From Ulota crispa (Eukaryota; Streptophyta; Bryopsida; Orthotrichales; Orthotrichaceae), in assembly GCA_963920765.1 (NCBI GenBank), contig OY987248.1, forward strand, positions 12,744,539 to 12,808,538: DNA of 64,000 bases, written 5' to 3'. The notes below the pieces were generated by a model that worked only from the letters and a program-made list of their open reading frames with translations, was not told the origin of the DNA and ran no database searches. Shown in pieces: positions 25,566 through 36,700 of this stretch. A program made the translations under genes and the position numbers. Positions within the stretch are counted from its first letter, which is position 1, and the number at the start of each line of letters is the position of its first letter.

Positions 25566-25677
25566 TATCATTGTTAAGGAGCATACAGTCTTCCCCGGAA
25601 TAATACCCCAGATTCCTGGGGGGTGATTTAGTTATAATAGCTTGATCTCATTGGCCGGGCTGGTACGCTCCTTAACA
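25566..25677. repeat. Inverted repeat, 16-18-bp arms
   Basis: CATTGTTAAGGAGC near 25570 is repeated inverted as GCTCCTTAACAATG near 25667, with a ~75-bp loop. It lies immediately upstream of the 50-bp tandem array. Confidence 0.75.
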
Positions 25678-25685
25678 ATGTTATG

Positions 25686-25872
25686 GCTCGTGATCACTAA
25701 TCAGGGCATGCTCTAAAAATCTGTTGGAATGCGATGCTCGTGATCACTAATCAGGGCATGCTCTAAAAATCTGTTGGAATGCGATGCTCGTGATCACTAA
25801 TCAGGTCATGCTCTAAAAATCTGTTGGAATGCGATGCTCGTGATCACTAATCAGGCCATGCTCTAAAAATCT
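25686..25872. repeat. 50-bp tandem repeat, about 3.7 copies
   Basis: The unit starts GCTCGTGATCACTAATCAGG and ends GTTGGAATGCGAT. The copies differ by single substitutions, mostly at one position (GGGCATG, GGTCATG, GGCCATG), so the expansion is recent. Confidence 0.95.
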
Positions 25873-26820
25873 GGATCGTCATTTCATCGGACGGCTGGTT
25901 GGCAGGCATTTTCGACGCCATTCTGATTAGCGATTGAACGAAAGATGCAGGAGGCATCATGCGAAGTTTGCGAACCTCATTGGTAAATATCGCTTGCTCG
26001 CCGGTCATGGTAAGATCCGTACTCAGTAATTCATCGACCTGGGCCCGGCTAAGCTTAGTCAAGGCAATTTTCTCGTGCGAATTCCGGCCCTTGCGACACG
26101 TTTGGTTTGTCATACTGAACGTGTTCTTGTTTGTCTATGTTTATCCTGTGTACATGACGCGGACATCTACGACATTGATTGTGTCCAGACATAGACATGT
26201 ACATCTTACGAACACCATAGGACTTTTGACTACCCAATACGACAATTATGGCTACAGCCTACATGAGAATGCATGTCAGTATCTCACCGACCAAATATTC
26301 CAGAGTTGCATGAGCTGCGTGTATATAAGTCTCGCCATCAGTTCTAGACTCCATCTATTCGCACCGCAACTATCATTCTACTCTACTTACGAGTTCTTCG
26401 AATACTGGCGCATACAACCTCTCACTGCTTTCTGTGCACGACCGATGGCACTCTTCAAGGAAGCTTGTGTGAGTGCGAGGCGGCCCCCTTGCATTAGTGC
26501 TATTCTCGTTGGTTTCGTTGCCCTGCCTGTCTTTGATGTATCATCTCTTACGGCACAACGTCGATAGTACTCTGTGTTAGATTGATTCATTGCTAGTAAT
26601 CATATCTTCTACGCTATTACAATCGTGTTTGCAGAATTTTGATCACTCCAGTGAGGTTTCGAATTTCAATCCTGATGGGTTTCGACTCCAGTGATCAACA
26701 ATTGCTTTCCTTTGGTGGTCTGCAGGTAGCTGGGGACTGAATTTTCACTGTCATTGATACTAGCCGGAGTGTTCTACATCTGAAGGAGGCGTTGTGCTGA
26801 GTTGGCACTGTTTGTTCTCC
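25873..26820. other. Unassigned moderately GC-rich region
   Basis: Overlapping frames at 25847-26113 (minus) and 25959-26567 (plus, 202 codons) are open but match no family I recognise and lie on opposite strands, so at most one could be real. I do not call a gene. Confidence 0.35.
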
Positions 26821-26837
26821 TTTCCTTGGCATCTCAT

Positions 26838-26848
26838 CCTATATAAAC
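26838..26848 (+). promoter_or_regulatory. Candidate TATA box upstream of the lectin gene
   Basis: CCTATATAAACTC is a good plant TATA match about 650 bp upstream of the first lectin ATG. If used, the leader would be long and would include the small open frame at 27036-27254 unless it is spliced. Confidence 0.4.
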
Positions 26849-27035
26849 TCAGTCTTGAGGCAGTCTTGTGAGATCTGCTGTTTGGCAATAGTGCGTAATT
26901 ATTAGCCTAAGGTTAACTTAGTAAAGTACAAGTCTAGGAGTGTGTTGGTTTTTGTACCAAAGGCTGAGTGTGCAAAAGCAACTGTTTCGAAAGCTTTTCA
27001 GGAGACCTCACCACCAGTAGCAAAAAGGGCTGTAA

Positions 27036-27254
27036 ATGTTGATGGGAGCATACAACGAGTTGACCGACCTCGAATTCTGCGAGAACAACAGGCGATCCCG
27101 AAGCTCCGGAAGAATTTTGCAGTCACTCTTTTCGATACCGAATTGGATTGTGCTTGCAGGAGGCATGGCTATTGGGACGATGCTTGGTCAATCCTCTTCC
27201 TCAGCAAGTCCTGTTGAGGGAGTAAATAGTGACGTACCGGTAACCTCATCTTGA
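27036..27254 (+). CDS. Unrecognised small ORF or uORF (72 codons)
   Basis: The 72-residue frame has a basic Arg/Ser-rich stretch followed by one hydrophobic segment (about residues 36-52, IPNWIVLAGGMAIG) and a Ser-rich tail. This resembles short single-pass plant proteins but I cannot name a family. It lies between a candidate TATA box and the lectin start, so it may be an upstream ORF or the remains of a neighbouring gene. Confidence 0.2.
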   Translation: MLMGAYNELTDLEFCENNRRSRSSGRILQSLFSIPNWIVLAGGMAIGTMLGQSSSSASPVEGVNSDVPVTSS

Positions 27255-27496
27255 GAAATCGACGCCTTCTCACTTTCCAATTTGAGATGCTGCTGTGAGC
27301 TTCGCTGAGTTGGAAAATGCTAGTCCGTTCAGTGAATATTATCCATGGCATAATGTCACAAACTAAAAACGCACGCGTGAAACCTTAACGTGTACAAACG
27401 TATCATCGTAGATCTGTATATGGATGATGTTTGCAAAGTCTGATTAAACAGTTCTGTTGAATTGCATGATTGTTTGCAACTTGAACGAATGAGAAG

Positions 27497-27715
27497 ATGA
27501 TGGAGAGCCACAGCACAAAAGAAATCGTCTCCTGTGGGCCGTGGGGAGGAGCAGGCGGAACCCCATTCTACGATGGGAGAGGCGACATTGTGGAGATCCT
27601 TGTCTCTCATAACGCAGAGCGTGTGCTGTGCATTGAGACCAGCTACAAGCAAGGAGACGTTTCTTTCAAAGCCGTGCCTCATGGAACCAGCAGCGCCGGA
27701 GCACAGTCCACTCAG
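27497..27715 (+). CDS. Lectin exon 1: start and N-half of domain 1
   Basis: It opens with a double ATG (27497 and 27500) and encodes 73 residues. GPWGG is followed by FYDGRGDIVEILV and a QGD turn, the first half of a jacalin domain. The exon ends CAG, donor GTAATA, phase 0. Confidence 0.75.
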
Positions 27716-30700
27716 GTAATAATTAACACATTCATACACTAACAGGACCCCCCACGCCCCAGGAGTCCAGGACCCATACTTCAATGCCAGCCAGTACCTC
27801 TGCCTCGTTAATTGATGAATCGAGCGTCGATGACTGCCGCATCCGGCCACAGTCCAATCAGAATATTTGAAGAAGTAAATTATTGTATCACTGTCATGAT
27901 GCCTGCAACCAGTACCTCCAAAATTATTTAACTTAGCAAGTAGGCAAGTACCAACTTACCAACATGTCCGATGTACAGTTTATGTTTTTTTGCCCCTTGT
28001 ACCTTGATGTAGTTATTTGGGTCATTTTTGTTTAGCCCCTAAAGGACCAGACCCTCGTTTTTTAGAAACATAGTGATTTTGAGCAGGTACTTGTGATTAG
28101 TGCTTTTCATGTTTTAGGCTGAAACTTTAATAGAAAGTGGCAACGAGGTTTATCTTTTATATGCACTAAATTTCATAGCATTTGGAATTATGAGTAACAA
28201 GTTATGGCCTAATATGTTGTTTTTTACGTTCATCGGGTATCCTGGGCACATTTTAAAAAATAACTTTTTTCAGAAACAAAGTTTTTACATTGGTTTAGGA
28301 GATTTATGTGAATGTAGAAAGCTTTGAATCATTCTGTCTCGATTAACAAGATGAAAGTTTTGAGGATTTTTAGTTTGTGGGTAGTTATGGATTCTCTACT
28401 CCAAAATAAACTTTGAAGTCCTTTATTTTACTCAATTTTCAACATTTTGAAAAAATAACAAAACCAAAGAATGAACATTGTTTATGACAACGTTATGACC
28501 ATTGGGATTGGCGTTTTTCATTTCCATAATGAAATTCTTAACAATTTAGTGTTTTGAATCATTCTCTATTACTTTTTACTTCTTAATTTTTTTCCATATT
28601 TTATACAACTCCAAATGATTTGAAACTTTTTTGACATGTACTTTACAGAAGTGGAATAAGGAATTTTGAGAAGTAGCACCCACATGGCCTCTTTTCCTTA
28701 GGAATTCCACCTTCTGAAGGACAGCTGCCCAGTTTTTTGCAAGACGTTTTTGAATACTCAAACCATTCTAACTTCCAATCTACTTGGTGGGAAACTCTGA
28801 ATTTTTTTCACATCTTCTAAAGCCATTCTTTTACAAGATCCTACGGTCACATATGCATAAAAGCGTTTTTGTTTTCAAATTTGATCGGTGCTCTAAAAAT
28901 GGTAGTTTTGAAGAGTTTTTGGTGAAAACTTTGCTTGGTCCTTTAGGGGTTAGATATCAATTTGAGATTACTTTTTTCTAGACACTTATTGAAAAACTCA
29001 CAAATTTTGTTTAGAAACATGATTTTTTTAATTTAACCTTTTTACATAAAATCTTAGCAAAAAATGTCACTTACATTTAAAACATACAAGAATTAGGGAG
29101 AATCTTATGGACACCAATGGAGCTGTCAATCAAGCTTGTTGTGTTGGGCAAGTGTCTAATCTCGTAATGGACAATTATACATGAAACATCTATGCAAACA
29201 TTCATTGTCTTTATAGATGTCTCATACTCTCATGCGCATTTATGTCTCACACTCTTAATCTCTCATGCACATGAATGCCTCATGGAATGTTAAGTGCATA
29301 GGAACTTGTCCAACTTCACTATATGAGTCATGAGATTATGACTAATTGACAACCATGCAGTTCATAACTTCATGCTAATAATTCCTCAAACTCATGGCTT
29401 ATTCACATAGCTCATAGTCTAAAAAACATTATTCTTTCAAATATTGTCAAAGTTAGTGTATTCTAAATTTCTAATGATGAAAATTATGCTGAAATGGTTT
29501 GTGTACATGATTTTACACCACTTTACAATTTAAAGTTTAGATCACGTAGGTCAAATACTCTTATAGTCTTATGTGATTCATATACAATATTACAATTCCA
29601 TACTTCTATGTGTAAGTCCCATACTTTTTACTTCCATGCATAAGTCCCTTATAGCTTCCAAGCCTTCCTTGCATCAGTTGCATGTGTAAGTTCCTTAAGG
29701 ATTCCTAGCATGTGTAAGTTCCTTAAGGATTCCTAGCATGTGTAACTTCTTAAGGATTCCTAGCATGTGTAAGTCTTGTACTTTGATGTGGAAGTCCTTG
29801 TTTATATCCACCCATCTTCAAAAAATTACATTTGTCTGTGAGTTTGTGACTTTATCAATATTGTTTTTTTCACTTATTAAAGTGACTTTATTAACATTAT
29901 AATAGACAATTTCTTTATACTATCATAAATGATAAAAAAACTCCATTTTCCAATTCAATAGATTTAAATCAATAATGACTTTTTGTTATTTTTCTTAAAT
30001 GTATATTTTTTCCATAATTAGAAATTTGTTAACTAAAAATGAATTTTTACAAAAATAACTATAACATAATTGATCCCTATTTGGAAATTGAAATAAAATT
30101 TTAAGAAAATATTTATCACCTCCCAAAAAGGCCCTAGTCCCTACACTAAATATTGCATTCATTTAGGTTGCCTTGACAATTAGGTTGCCTTACTTTGGTA
30201 AGTTACTTCATGACTCATCATTTGGCCACTTGGAGGCATATGCAACTCTTTAAATATTTGGATTTCCCATGATTTATGACTTGGAGTTGGAAGTGGCGAG
30301 TTTGTTTTGTTTGTAGCTTCTTTATTGTTGACACTTGTAAAATGAAAATCCTTTAAAAACTATTTGTTGCAATAAATTTTGATGAAAATTATTATAGCAA
30401 CAATAAATATTTATATAGTGTGAAATTTCAAGAAATTAGTGTGGGGGAAACCTAAACGCAATATTTAGTGTAGTCCCAACAAGGAATCTAATAATCTCAT
30501 ATTCAGTAAAATGGGAGATTGGGCACCTTCCAAAATAACCAAAAGAGACATAAAACTTTTCAATTTTAGGTTAGTTTTGAAAGGTTGTATTGCAATTTAG
30601 GTCAAGTCAACCTAAATTGCAGTAATACCTTCTAATTTTAGGTAAAATCTGAAAGGTTTTATGTCAATTCAGCTCAAATTGAGTTGAATTGACACAAAAT

Positions 30701-33700
30701 CTTTTGTTGACTTTCCTTTACATTACCTCTCATTTCAATGGAAAACTCACATTTTACTGAATATGAGGTTTAATGTGATACCAAGGTGGATGCACAAAAC
30801 TTACAAATATTTTCATAGATAGTTTCCCATATACTAAAGTCCATAGACTAGTTGTGCACTTTAATAAGAATGTACTCATAAACATCACTTAGCTTTCCGT
30901 AATCAAAACACAAAATCAGAACCTAAGTTGAGTGAGAATGTTAATAAACAGCAGTTATGATAGAACCAGGCAGCCAGGCATGTACTAGTGCGTCATTAGT
31001 ACAAGAAACATAGGAATTATGGTCATATTCCTAGGTTAGAGCGTTATCAGCAGTGTGCTACTAGGATGGTACCAAAATGATTATTAGATCTTAATTGATA
31101 AATGCTGCATGTGTTGGTGCTCCAGGTTACACTGCAGTTCCCAGAGGAGTACGTCATGCAAGTGAAGGGAACAATCGACATGTGGAAAATCATGCAAGCC
31201 CATGTGGTGTCATCGTTGACGCTAGTCACCAACAAGAGGGTGTACGGGCCTTTTGGACGGGAAAGCGGGGTGCCGTTTGAGAGCTTGCCGGGTGGTCAAG
31301 TGGTGGGGTTTTTTGGTAGATCCGGCACTTTGTTGGATCAACTAGGAGTGTTAAGCCATCCCTCTAGTTCCTTTTTGACAACCTCGACGACCTCAACAAC
31401 CTCGACAACCTCAAAAACTTCAAAAACCTTGACAACCTCAATGACATCTTTTGATGATCAGGAGAATTGGGTCGCCGTGGATGGACCTTGGGGAGGCACT
31501 GACGGCTTGCTTTTCCACGACGGCCATGGTCGCATTTTGGAGATTGTCGTCACTTATCACGAGAACCAGGTTAATTCCTTGCAAGTCATTTATAAATACG
31601 GCACTGCTCAGTTTGCGGGCTCTGTTCACGGCGTTCCTGATGGGAAAGAAAGCAAGGTATCAACACTGATTCACCTTTGTGCTCAATGAAACATTCTCTT
31701 CTACAAAACTGAATTTGTTGATTGCCTTTCACTTTATTTGTTTCAATTTTTCATTTTCGAGAGTCTCTTTCTATAGCTATACTTGCACATTTGAACATGT
31801 TCCCATATTTGTTTTCATTTTCTCTTGAATGTTGATTCCTTGTTCATAGAGCATAGTGGCAAGGTCTCCCTTGTAGCAAGTGCTTGAGAGTTAGATTTTG
31901 CAAATCTTTGCAGTTTTAGATCTAGCACACTTAGGTTGTTAGCTAGGTCAAGCATTCAAATTCCAACATTTTTAACTTGAGTACGTAATTAAGTGGTTTG
32001 GTCAAGCTTGTCGGTGCACCACGATAACTTGGATTACAATATCATCACACTGGTACAAAGTAATTATCTTGATTTATTTCTATGATGAGTTATTTGTGTA
32101 GATGTTGAGAATTAGTATAAGTTTGTCAAGTAACTATGTGGTTGAAGCGGTTCATCAGGGGGGATTCATGATTTTTAGGGTTGTTTGAAACCTATCGTGC
32201 TCAACATTTTACTCATGTATTGGAGTGTGTACCTCAATGTAAATACAGATTTCGTTCCACCTTCCAGAGGAGTATTTGGTCAAAGTGAAGGGAACCATTG
32301 GGTGTATTTTAGGCCACAACACTGTCACGTCGCTATCATTCATCACCAACAAGTGCCAGTTTGGACCCTACGGCAGCCCCACGGGAGTAGCATTCAAGAG
32401 CTCCCCAGGTAGAGAGGTAACTGGATTTTTTGGCAGGTGTAACTCTCATCTTGGTCAAATTGGAGTCATCACTGGGACTCTGGGGCACTCAGACACCGCT
32501 GCAATCCAAGGCCCTTGGGGTGCTGAATATGGCTCTCAATTTTGCAGCGGAAGAGGGGAACTCACAGAAATCTACATCATGCTTACCAATGCTCATCTTG
32601 TGGGGCTGCAAACTACCTATAGTTTGGGTTTGGACATGGGCAACTTTAAAAGTGACTCTTGGGCTGGCAAGAGTCTCGCCCAAGTTGAGAAGGTAACAAT
32701 TTCTCTTGATATCACACCTGGTTTGCACATGAAAATTAGGTTATGCTTTCACTGGAACTCAATAAGAAAAATTATAGTAATCCTTGATTGAAATCAATGT
32801 GGTGGAATGTGGATTCTAACATGTAATGGATGCTTGCAACAGATTTCCTTGCATTCTCCTGAGGAGTATCTTATCCAGGTGAAGGGAACGATTAATGTTG
32901 TCAATGGCAAAGAGGCGGTGACATCGTTAACCTTCATCACAAATCAAAGAACTTATGGTCCTTATGGTTTGACCTCCGGAAAGAGCTTTGAGAGCACACC
33001 TGCTAAAATTGGGGGCTTCTTTGGACGCTGTGACTCTCACATTCACCAGCTTGGTGTCATCACTGAGCTCTCTTCCAACATCCAACTTCAAAGGACGTTT
33101 ACAAAGACAACCGTTGTCACCAGAAACGGCACCGACATAGGAGAACACCTATTAGATCAAGGTAAGCTCGTTCTAAATGGCGAGGAAAGCGACAACCACA
33201 TCAATACTGCACAGCAAATAGAGCATTCGAACAATGGGATTGCACATTATTTGAGAAGTGGTTCTAGCTACATAACCAAAGACCTCGTCAGCTCAGATGT
33301 TTTGGTGATTCAACAAGGTCCGTGGGGTGGTTCGAGTGGCCAAGAATTCTACGATGGAAGAGGTGATATTGTTGATCTGAACATCAGCTACAACAACAAT
33401 CTTATTACTTCAATTCAAGTTGGCTATGAGCAAGGAGGCACAAATTTTCAAGCACCACTACATGGCAGCAAAGGCACTCAACACGTGGAGGTGTGCAACT
33501 AATTCACCAAATTTATGTGTCTGTTTATCCATTCCCCAAATAGTACTCAAAGTTTTGGGTTAAAGGTGTTTGGGTTCAAGGATTTTGGGTTTAGGATTCA
33601 AGTTTAGGGTTGTTATGTAGGTTACTTCCATTAACTAGTGCATTGCTATTTAGAAGTTGAGGCACAAATGAAATTTCCAACAATTATAGTTACTACTGTG

Positions 33701-36700
33701 CTTGCAATTGATGAACTACAAACTCAAGAGATTCCTTGGCTATTTGCTGCAGAGCCTGCAGTATCCATGGAATGCTTATTAAAAATAATTAACATCTTTA
33801 TGGTTGGAAATAGTGAAGTCCTATAGTTCTTTATTGAGATATCAGTTGAACTCTCAATCTATAAATGTCTTCTTCTTGACCCTTAAGAATGTGACTTCTA
33901 TAGTTAGGCATGAGTACATATTAGTTATAAGGTATAGATGAAGCATAACTAGATGAAGAATGAATTTTGTGGATGTCAAAACCTAACATAGATTGTAGAG
34001 GACTAGAGATAGTGTTTCTCTTAGCAATTGAACAAGATTGCATAAGAATGTCCATCACTCTATTGACTTTTTTGTACTCACTTTTGCTAAAGTATCTAGA
34101 AATTTGAGTGCAATTATGCAGATTAATATGGATTCAAGTATTGAGCATGTGATTCAAGTAAAAGGGACAAGAGGATTAGTTGATGGTGCTCCAGCCATTA
34201 CGTCCCTCACAGTGGTCACTAACAAAGCCACATATGGGCCATATGGAAGCATGCAAGGCCAACGGTTTCAAAGTTCACAAGAGGGGATGGTGGTTGGAAT
34301 TTTTGGTCAAGCAAGTACAACTTTGCACCAGCTCGGAGTCATCACGTTGATAAACACAGCACCAAGAAATGGGCAATGCATACGTTGCTCAACGCACTAT
34401 ACGTACTGCAGCAAATGTAGCTTGCAAGATTTGCAAGTACCTAAATCCATCAAAAGTGAAAAGCAAACTATAGTGCATGAAACCAATATTTGTTTAACTA
34501 ACACACTTGGCTTGGAAAACCAACAAGATAACCTACACACAAGAAACCCTTGGACTCTAGAGCCAACGCCAAAGATGGCGCCAAAGCCGCCGCATGAACC
34601 GTTGCCGCCTCCAACGCAAGGCACAAGGGGGCCGAAGCCGCCGCAAGACCAGTTGCCGCCTTCGACACCAAGCACAAGCAGGCCGAAGCCACCTCACGAC
34701 CCATTGCTACCTTCGACACCAAGCACGGGGGGGCCGAAGCCGCCGCAGGACCCGTTGCCGCCTTTGAAGCCATGCACGGGGGGGCCAAAGCCGGCACACG
34801 ACCCGTTGCCTCCTTTGAAGCCATGCACAGGAGGGCCGAAGCCGCCGCAAGACCCGTTGCCGCCTTCAAAGCCATGCACAGGGGAGCCAAAGCCGCTGCA
34901 CGACCCGTTGCCTCCTTCGAAGCCATGCACAGGGGGGCCAAAGCCAGCACACGACCCGCTGCCTCCTTTGAAGCCATGCACGGGGGGGCCGAAGCTGCTG
35001 CAGGACCCGTTGCCACCATCAAAGCCATGCACGCGGGAGCCAAAGCCGCCGCACAACCCGTTGCCACCTTCAAAGCCATGCACGGGGGAGCCAAAGCCGG
35101 CACACGACCCGTTGCCTCCTTCGAAGCCATGCACGGGGGGGCCGAAGCCGCTGCAAGACCCGTTGCCGACTTCAAAGCCATGCTCGGGGGGGCCAAAGCC
35201 GCCGCAAGACCCGTTGATGCCTTTCACAGCAAGCACGGGGGGGCCAAAGCCGCCGCACGACCCGTTGCCGCCTTCGACACCAAGCACGGGGGGACTGAAG
35301 CCGCCGCAGGACCCGTTGCCACCTTCAAAGCCATGCACGGGGGAGCCAAAGCTGCCGCATGACCCGTTGCCGCCTTCGAAGCCATGCACGGGGGGGCCAA
35401 AGCTGGCACACGACCCGTTACCTCCTTCCAAGCCATGCACGGGGGGGCCAAAGCCGCCGCAAGACTTGTTGCCGCCTTCGACACCAAGCACGGGGAAGCC
35501 GAAGCCGCCGCAAGATTCGTTGCCACCTTCAAAGCCATGCACGAGGGAGCCAAAGCCGCCGCACGACCCGTTGCCGCCAACAAAGCCATGCATGGGGGGG
35601 CCAAAGCCGGCACACAACCCGTTGCCTCCTTTGAAGCCATGCACGGGGGGGCCAAAGCCGCCGCAAGACCCGTTGCCACCTTCGACACCAAGCACGGGGG
35701 GGCCAAAGCCGCCGCAGGACCTGTTGCCACCTTCAAAGCCATGCACGGGGGAGCCAAAGCTGCCGCATGACCCGTTGCCGCCTTCAATGCCATGCACGGG
35801 GGGGCCAAAGCCGGCACACGACCCGTTGCCTCCTTCGAAGCCATTCACGGGGGGGCCGAAGCCGTCGCACGACCCGTTGCCGCCTTTGACACCAAGCACG
35901 GGGGGGCCGAAGCCGCCGCAGGACCCGTTGCCACCTTCAAAGCCATGCACAGGGGAGCCAAAGCCGCCGCACGACCCGTTGCCGCCTTCAAAGCCATGCA
36001 TGGGGGGGCCAAAGCCAGCACACGACCCGTTGCCTCCTTTGAAGCCATGCACGAGGGGGCCGGAGCTGCCGCAAGACCCATTGCTGCCTTCGACACCAAG
36101 CATGGGGGGGTCGAAGCCGCCGCAGGACCCGTTGCCACCTTCAAAGCCATGCACAGGGGAGCCAAAGCCGTCGCATGACTCGTTGCCGCCTTTGCAGCCA
36201 TGCACGGGGGGGCCAAAGCCGCCGCAAGACCCGTTGCCGCCTTCGCAGCCATGCATAGGAGGGCCAAAGCCGCTACACGACCCGTTACCACCTTCGAAGC
36301 CATGCACGGGGGGGCCGAAGTCGGCACACGACCCGTTGCCTCCTTCAAAGCCATTCACGGAGGGGCCAAAGCCGTTGCAAGACCCGTTGCCGCCTTTGAC
36401 ACCAAGCACGATGGGGCCAAAGCCGCCGCAGGACCCGTTGCCACCTTCAAAGCCATGCACGGGGGAGCCAAAGCCGTCGCATGACCCGTTGCCGCCTTCG
36501 CAGCCATGCACGGGGAGGCCAAAGCCGGCACACGACCCGTTGCCTCCTTCCAAGCCATGCACGGGGGGGCCAAAGCCAGCACATGACCCGTTGCCTCCTT
36601 CAAAGCCATGCACAGGGGGGCCAGAGCTGCCGCAAGACCCGTTGCCACCTTCAACACCAAGCACGGGGGGGCCAAAGCCGCCGCATGACTCGTTGCCACC

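Larger units (their letters stand above)
27716..31125 (+). other. Lectin intron 1 (3.4 kb)
   Basis: GT-AG intron, by far the longest in the gene. It is AT-rich, with a 28-bp tandem repeat at 29681-29775 and a MITE at 30493-30770. No gene is seen inside. Confidence 0.65.

Noticed and set aside
25959..26567. 202-codon plus-strand ORF
   Set aside because: No recognisable family or domain, and it overlaps another open frame on the opposite strand. Chance openness is more likely.
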